Shown in pieces: positions 58,325 through 64,000 of a stretch of DNA of 64,000 nt. Origin of the DNA: an uncultured Clostridia bacterium (lineage in GTDB: Bacteria; Bacillota; Clostridia; Oscillospirales; JAAYOS01); contig CANRJS010000001.1 of the NCBI GenBank assembly GCA_947631015.1, positions 1 to 64,000 on the forward strand. Direction: 5' to 3'. The notes beneath the pieces are model-generated. The model worked only from the letters and a program-made list of their open reading frames with translations. It did no database searches and was not told the DNA's origin. Made by a program: the position numbers and the translations under genes. Every line of letters starts with the position of its first letter. Within the stretch, counting starts at the first letter, position 1.

Positions 58325-59083
58325 ATTGGCAGAGCAAAGCTTTGCGACACTTTGCAGGCGAAGCCCGCCACCTTGCGGGGAAGCACCGCGTCCGAGTGGG
58401 CAGAGCCCACACCCGTATAGCGGGGCAGACCCCGCGAGTATTCGCGGGGGCGACCCCCGCGTCCTGAAGTGAGGCTGAGCCTCACGGGTACTTTGCGGGG
58501 GTTGCGCCCCCGCGCCCTGCGTTACTTTTTGCTTGTGCAAAAAGTAACCAAAAAGCACACATAGGGGAGAAAACAAAGTTTTCTCCCCTATGTACCCCTC
58601 TTTCCTTTGACCGGGAAGTCTCTGCTACGCGGGGCGTCCGTCCGTAGCTTAGTACAAGCTTCCACGCCCATACTTTCCCCTAGAACCGAAAGTTCCGTCT
58701 TCTCGGGGAAGTATCTGCATTACGCTTATAGTGTGAGCGTAGGACCGGACTTTTATATCTACTACGCAGGAACTGTTCGATGTCGTCGAATACAGTGGGA
58801 AAGTCGGATAGAAACTCACCCGGTCGGATGACAGATTTGTTTGAATCAGTGTGTCGTCCTATTCTGGCAGTAATGGTGTTGTGTCTGTATTGGGAGAGGA
58901 ATCATTAAGGGAGAGGGCTTCGCCCTCTCCCTTAATCGCGCTTTTTGATTACTTTTTGCGCGAGCAAAAAGTAATGCAGGGGTGCGGGGCGGCACAGCCC
59001 CGCCGGGGATGCGGGGGCAGCGCCCCCGCAAGCCCTCGGAACCGCCAGGTTCCGCATAAAACCTCGAAGTTTTACTTCGTAAA
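58325..59083. repeat. Hairpin-filled gap with an inverted pair of ~65 bp elements
   Basis: No gene seen in this 760 bp. Successive perfect stems: GTGGGC-AGA-GCCCAC (58396-58410), GCGGGG/CCCCGC (58420-58435), CGCGGGGG-CGA-CCCCCGCG (58443-58461), GTGAGGC-TGA-GCCTCAC (58469-58485), GTTACTTTTTGC/GCAAAAAGTAAC (58521-58548), a 16 bp stem (58559-58593), a 14 bp stem (58905-58935) and ATTACTTTTTGC/GCAAAAAGTAAT (58948-58975). The stretch 58563-58490 read leftward resembles 58938-59005 read rightward, so a ~380 bp interior is bounded by inverted elements. The last stems may terminate ligA transcripts. Confidence 0.65.
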
Positions 59084-61102
<2,019 letters not shown>

Positions 61103-61138
61103 TTAGATTATACCACCGCCGTCCCCGCGCCGCAAGAG

Positions 61139-61516
61139 TCAGAGAAGATTTCCGAGCGTCAGACGCTCGCCGTCGCTTATCAGCTGAAGCTCCTCTATCG
61201 CCTCCGAGTACGCCTCCGCCGCGGCGGTGGGGTCGCTCTTGAGCAGGCGTATCAGCACGTCCAGCCGTCTCTCCGCCGAGGCGGAGGCTTCTCCGTGCAG
61301 CGCCGCGCCGAAGAACTGCCGGGACGTCTCCCAGCGCTCGCGCGCAGACTGCGCGAGCACGAGCGCGCCCTGAATGTCTCCCGCAATGAACTTCTTCTCC
61401 GAAAGAGTGAGTTCTTCGGAGATCTCATCCATGCACCGCTCGAGCGTGATGCCGGAGACGACGCATACCGTCCCGACCGCCACGAGCACCGCAAGCCCTA
61501 TCATAAGGTAGCGCAT
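61139..61516 (-). CDS. DUF4363-like membrane-anchored protein
   Basis: 125 residues from the ATG at 61516, which overlaps the upstream stop by one base (TGATG). One N-terminal helix (about 3-22) then a helical outside domain with ERCMDEISEELTLSEKKFIAGD. DUF4363 proteins are paired with DUF421 proteins in spore formers. Function unknown. Confidence 0.75.
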   Translation of the reverse strand: MRYLMIGLAVLVAVGTVCVVSGITLERCMDEISEELTLSEKKFIAGDIQGALVLAQSARERWETSRQFFGAALHGEASASAERRLDVLIRLLKSDPTAAAEAYSEAIEELQLISDGERLTLGNLL

Positions 61517-62193
61517 CAGCTCTCCTCCTTGCGTTCGACGTATATCTTGCCGATGTCGTCTATCGTCATGAGAAATATCCTCTCCGGCGACGGGTGGCCG
61601 TTCTCGCGGAGCCACTTCTCAAGCCCGCTCCTGTCCATGCCGCGAAGCGAGAGGTTGCGGCCTATCACCCGCCCGTCGCTTATTATCGTCATCGGCAGAC
61701 CGTGCTCCTTCGGGGTGACGCCGAGGTCCTTCGGCGTCGCGCTGTCGTCTGCGGAGTAGCGTATGGCGCTCACCTCTCCGCCCGGCTCGAGAATGACGTA
61801 CCGCAGGGTGTCGAGGTCGGTGATGCCCTTTTTGCGGAGCTCCTCTATGAGCTCGTCTACAGACATGCGGCTCCGGTGCAGCTCGCGCTGGTCTATCTTC
61901 CCTTCTCTTAGGACTATGGCCGGCCGCCCGCTCACGATCGCGCGGAAGCGCAGGCTTTTCAGCGCCCCGAATGTGGAGATGTATTCCAGCCCGACGAGGA
62001 CTATGATCGGTATCAGCCCGTAAAGCAAGGGGATGTTGTTGTCCTGCATGGGTATCGACGCAAGTTCGCTTATCATCATCGCCACAACGAACTCGCTTGC
62101 CGAGAGCTGTCCCAGCTGCCGCTTGCCCATGGCGCGCATGGCGGCGATTATCGTAACATAGAGGATAATGGCCCTCACAAACAATACCTGCAA
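61516..62193 (-). CDS. DUF421 (YetF-like) membrane protein
   Basis: 225 residues from a TTG at 62193 that follows GGGAGGCGGGG; no ATG or GTG fits better. Three N-terminal helices with AMRAMGKRQLGQLSASEFVV, the family signature, then two cytosolic beta domains (VSGRPAIVLREGKIDQREL, RYVILEPGGEVSAI). Role unknown; spore membrane location is known for relatives. Confidence 0.85.
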   Translation of the reverse strand: MQVLFVRAIILYVTIIAAMRAMGKRQLGQLSASEFVVAMMISELASIPMQDNNIPLLYGLIPIIVLVGLEYISTFGALKSLRFRAIVSGRPAIVLREGKIDQRELHRSRMSVDELIEELRKKGITDLDTLRYVILEPGGEVSAIRYSADDSATPKDLGVTPKEHGLPMTIISDGRVIGRNLSLRGMDRSGLEKWLRENGHPSPERIFLMTIDDIGKIYVERKEES

Positions 62194-62309
62194 CTGCCCC
62201 GCCTCCCAAAATTCTGTCGCTTGACCATTATACTTGCCCGCTTGTCGCCGGATTATGCGCAACGGGACAGGCGGCGGCGCATACACTTGATACGGCGGGA
62301 GGTGTTTAT

Positions 62310-63062
62310 ATGCGGAGGATAATGCCGTCGCTTCGGACGGCACTGGCGCGGCGAAGGGTGCGCCGCGCGGCGTCCGGACGGAGGAGCTTCGAGCGGCGTC
62401 TGCTTGTGCGGCTTGCAGTAATTCTCGCGGCGGCGGCGCTGATGTTCGCGTGGTTTCAGAGAAGGCTCCGCCCCGTGGTGGAACAGCTTGCGGCAAGCCG
62501 CGTCGCGTATCTCGCGGGCGAGGTGATAAACAGCGCCGTAAACGAGCAGATAGCCGAGAGCGGCGCGGGCTACGACGACCTCGTCCTGCTCGAAAAGGAC
62601 GCCTCCGGGAAGGTCACGGCGCTGAAAACGAATATGTCCGCCATAAACCGGCTCAAGACCGATATAACGGCGCTCGTGCTCGAGAGGATAAACAATATGG
62701 ACACCTCCGAGCTTGCCATCCCGCTCGGAAACATCATCGACGGCGAGCTGTTCAGCGGACGCGGCCCGGAGATACCCGTGCTGGTCGTACCGGTCGGGAC
62801 GGCGGAGGCGGACTTCTCCACGGCGCTCGTGACCGCCGGGATAAATCAGACGCGCCACCAGATGATAGTCACCGTGACGGCGGATATTTCCGTACTGCTG
62901 CCGGGCTACGAGACATCGACGAGGGTGTCCTCAAAGGTAGTCGTCGCCGAGACGGTGATAGTGGGAGACGTGCCGGAGGCGTATACATACCTAGAGGACA
63001 CCGGCGCTTCCCCGCGAGAGCTCTACGGCGACTATGACATAGTGGCGGAGCCGCCGGACTGA
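62310..63062 (+). CDS. yunB: Sporulation protein YunB
   Basis: 250 residues. Basic N-terminus, one helix (about 30-47), then INSAVNEQIAESGAGYDDLV, TNMSAINRLKTDIT, IPLGNIIDGELFSGRGPEIPVLVVPVG and GINQTRHQMIVTVTADISVLLPGY as in the YunB family, a sigma-E gene in Bacillus. CATACACT at 62280-62287 resembles a sigma-E -10, but no matching -35 is visible. Divergent from DUF421. Confidence 0.9.
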   Translation: MRRIMPSLRTALARRRVRRAASGRRSFERRLLVRLAVILAAAALMFAWFQRRLRPVVEQLAASRVAYLAGEVINSAVNEQIAESGAGYDDLVLLEKDASGKVTALKTNMSAINRLKTDITALVLERINNMDTSELAIPLGNIIDGELFSGRGPEIPVLVVPVGTAEADFSTALVTAGINQTRHQMIVTVTADISVLLPGYETSTRVSSKVVVAETVIVGDVPEAYTYLEDTGASPRELYGDYDIVAEPPD

Positions 63063-63064
63063 GC

Positions 63065-63093
63065 TTGTATTGTCCGCGCGGATGTGCTACAAT
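63065..63093 (+). promoter_or_regulatory. Promoter of the SLH/GH18 gene
   Basis: TTGTAT 63065-63070, 17 bp, TACAAT 63088-63093; AAGGAAG precedes the ATG at 63135. Confidence 0.55.
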
Positions 63094-63134
63094 CATACAA
63101 AGGACTTTGATGAGCCCGAAAAGGAAGTGACGCT

Positions 63135-64000
63135 ATGCGCAAAAGACTTGTATCGTTCGTGCTCGCAGTTATTATGCTTCTGCCGGCGGTCTCCGCCTCC
63201 GCCGCGCCTGCGGAGGAGCCGTATTCGGATATGCCCGCCGCCGGGTGGGCGCGGGACGCAGTGTCAAAAGCAACGGAATACGGTCTGATGGAGGGCGTCG
63301 GCGGCGGACGTTTCGGCACCGGCAGAATCATCCTACGCGAACAGTTCGTGACGATACTTTTCAGAATGTTCGGCTGGTCGGAGGAGCCGGAGGACGTGTT
63401 TGACGACATCTCCGGCCGCTGGTCCCGCACATACATAAACGCGGCGGCAAAGCACGGCGCGGTGGACGCCGGCGGCGATTTCCGACCCGCAGACCCGATA
63501 ACCCGCCGCGAGATGGCGGTGATGCTCGTCCGTGCGCTCGGATACGGCGGCGCGGCGGAAGCGTCCGAAAACTGGGACGGACTTCCGTTTGCCGACGTCA
63601 CGGAGGACAAGGGATACATCTCGGTCGCATACGATATCGGTATGACTACCGGCGTCTCGGAAACCTCCTTTGCCCCGGAGGGATACGCAAAGCGCGAGGA
63701 AGCGGCGGCGATGCTCGTGCGTATCTACGAACGCCGCGTCTCCCCGCTCGGATGGCGGCACGCCTTCTACGCCATCTCTTCATACAGCCAGCTCGAGCTT
63801 GCAAAGTCGCTTGACGCGGTGAGCCTCGGCTGGAGCCGTATGCGCATAGAGGACGGCGCGCCACGGCTCGTCACCACTCCGTCCGGCGGGAACGAATACT
63901 GCGTGCCGGACGGGTATGAGGAGGTCACGGAGGCGCTGCATGACAGCGGCGTCACCCTGCACCTCGACATCGTGATGACGGGCGTGACGAGCGCCGCGTT
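63135..64000 (+). CDS. Secreted SLH-domain protein with GH18-like domain (3' end outside window)
   Basis: At least 288 residues, open to the window edge. A signal peptide (about 1-24, SASAAPA) is followed by three SLH repeats (about 28-205, with RIILREQFV, DPITRREMA and GYAKREEAA). From about residue 210, HAFYAISSYSQLELA..DAVSLGWSRM and VTLHLDIVM resemble the start of GH18 barrels of the YaaH/SleL spore-lytic type. This suggests a wall-anchored glycosidase, but the catalytic DxxDxDxE lies outside. Confidence 0.75.
   Translation, partial: MRKRLVSFVLAVIMLLPAVSASAAPAEEPYSDMPAAGWARDAVSKATEYGLMEGVGGGRFGTGRIILREQFVTILFRMFGWSEEPEDVFDDISGRWSRTYINAAAKHGAVDAGGDFRPADPITRREMAVMLVRALGYGGAAEASENWDGLPFADVTEDKGYISVAYDIGMTTGVSETSFAPEGYAKREEAAAMLVRIYERRVSPLGWRHAFYAISSYSQLELAKSLDAVSLGWSRMRIEDGAPRLVTTPSGGNEYCVPDGYEEVTEALHDSGVTLHLDIVMTGVTSAA

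Overview
The window looks like the chromosome of a spore-forming, low-oxygen Clostridia member with unusually high G+C, probably related to the Oscillospirales (inference from gene content and order; there is no rRNA in view). Evidence: a complete spoIIIA operon (AA to AH), a spoIIM-xerD pair, yunB, a SpoIID-domain protein, SLH-anchored envelope proteins, the diaminopimelate genes asd-dapA-dapB, and Fe-S and radical-free redox enzymes. GGAGG-type ribosome sites and sigma-A promoters with 17 bp spacers are easy to see. Two short AT-rich stretches (about 13.0-13.6 kb and 20.6-22.1 kb) stand out from the rest and look acquired.

Layout. 0.2-11.3 kb: two heterodimeric ABC exporter pairs flank a large secreted NAGPA/SLH protein; the second pair is preceded by a leader with a CcpA-type cre site, a 45-codon ORF and an intrinsic terminator, like the bmrB attenuator of Bacillus. 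11.4-15.4 kb: rsgA, a GNAT, a nitroreductase, tgt and yajC. 15.4-22.1 kb: a TIGR04086 membrane protein, spoIIM-like gene, xerD, a YesL-like membrane protein, an aldo/keto reductase behind a MerR-type promoter, and a PadR-DUF2812 pair. 22.1-28.4 kb (mostly minus): a second tyrosine recombinase, a GME-fold protein with a MacB-like permease and MacA-like adaptor, small membrane proteins. 28.4-32.6 kb: nrdR, msrA and free-Met-R-sulfoxide reductase, a cytidylate-kinase-like protein, an epimerase and a metallo-hydrolase. 33-38 kb (minus): GH36 alpha-galactosidase, queA, SpoIID-domain protein. 38.2-41.1 kb: asd-dapA-dapB.

41.7-58.3 kb (minus) is one long, largely overlapping gene train: spoIIIAA-AH, Asp23, nusB, a TsaD-like gene, xseA, xseB, ispA, a DUF212 gene, a ~610 nt noncoding stretch, a 210 aa membrane protein, dxs, tlyA, nadK, argR, recN. 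The noncoding stretch and membrane protein occupy the place of OLE RNA and OapA, and I call them as such. The window ends with ligA, a DUF4363-DUF421 pair, yunB and the start of an SLH/GH18 protein.

Intergenic DNA is unusually structured. A ~100 bp element with conserved hairpins occurs four times (near 7.0, 15.6, 32.75 and 41.5 kb); a different pair of ~65 bp hairpin elements lies in inverted orientation around 58.5-59.0 kb; many perfect stems with GC-NNN-GC triloops fill the gaps. One gap holds what looks like a single-spacer remnant of a type I-C CRISPR array (15702-15800).
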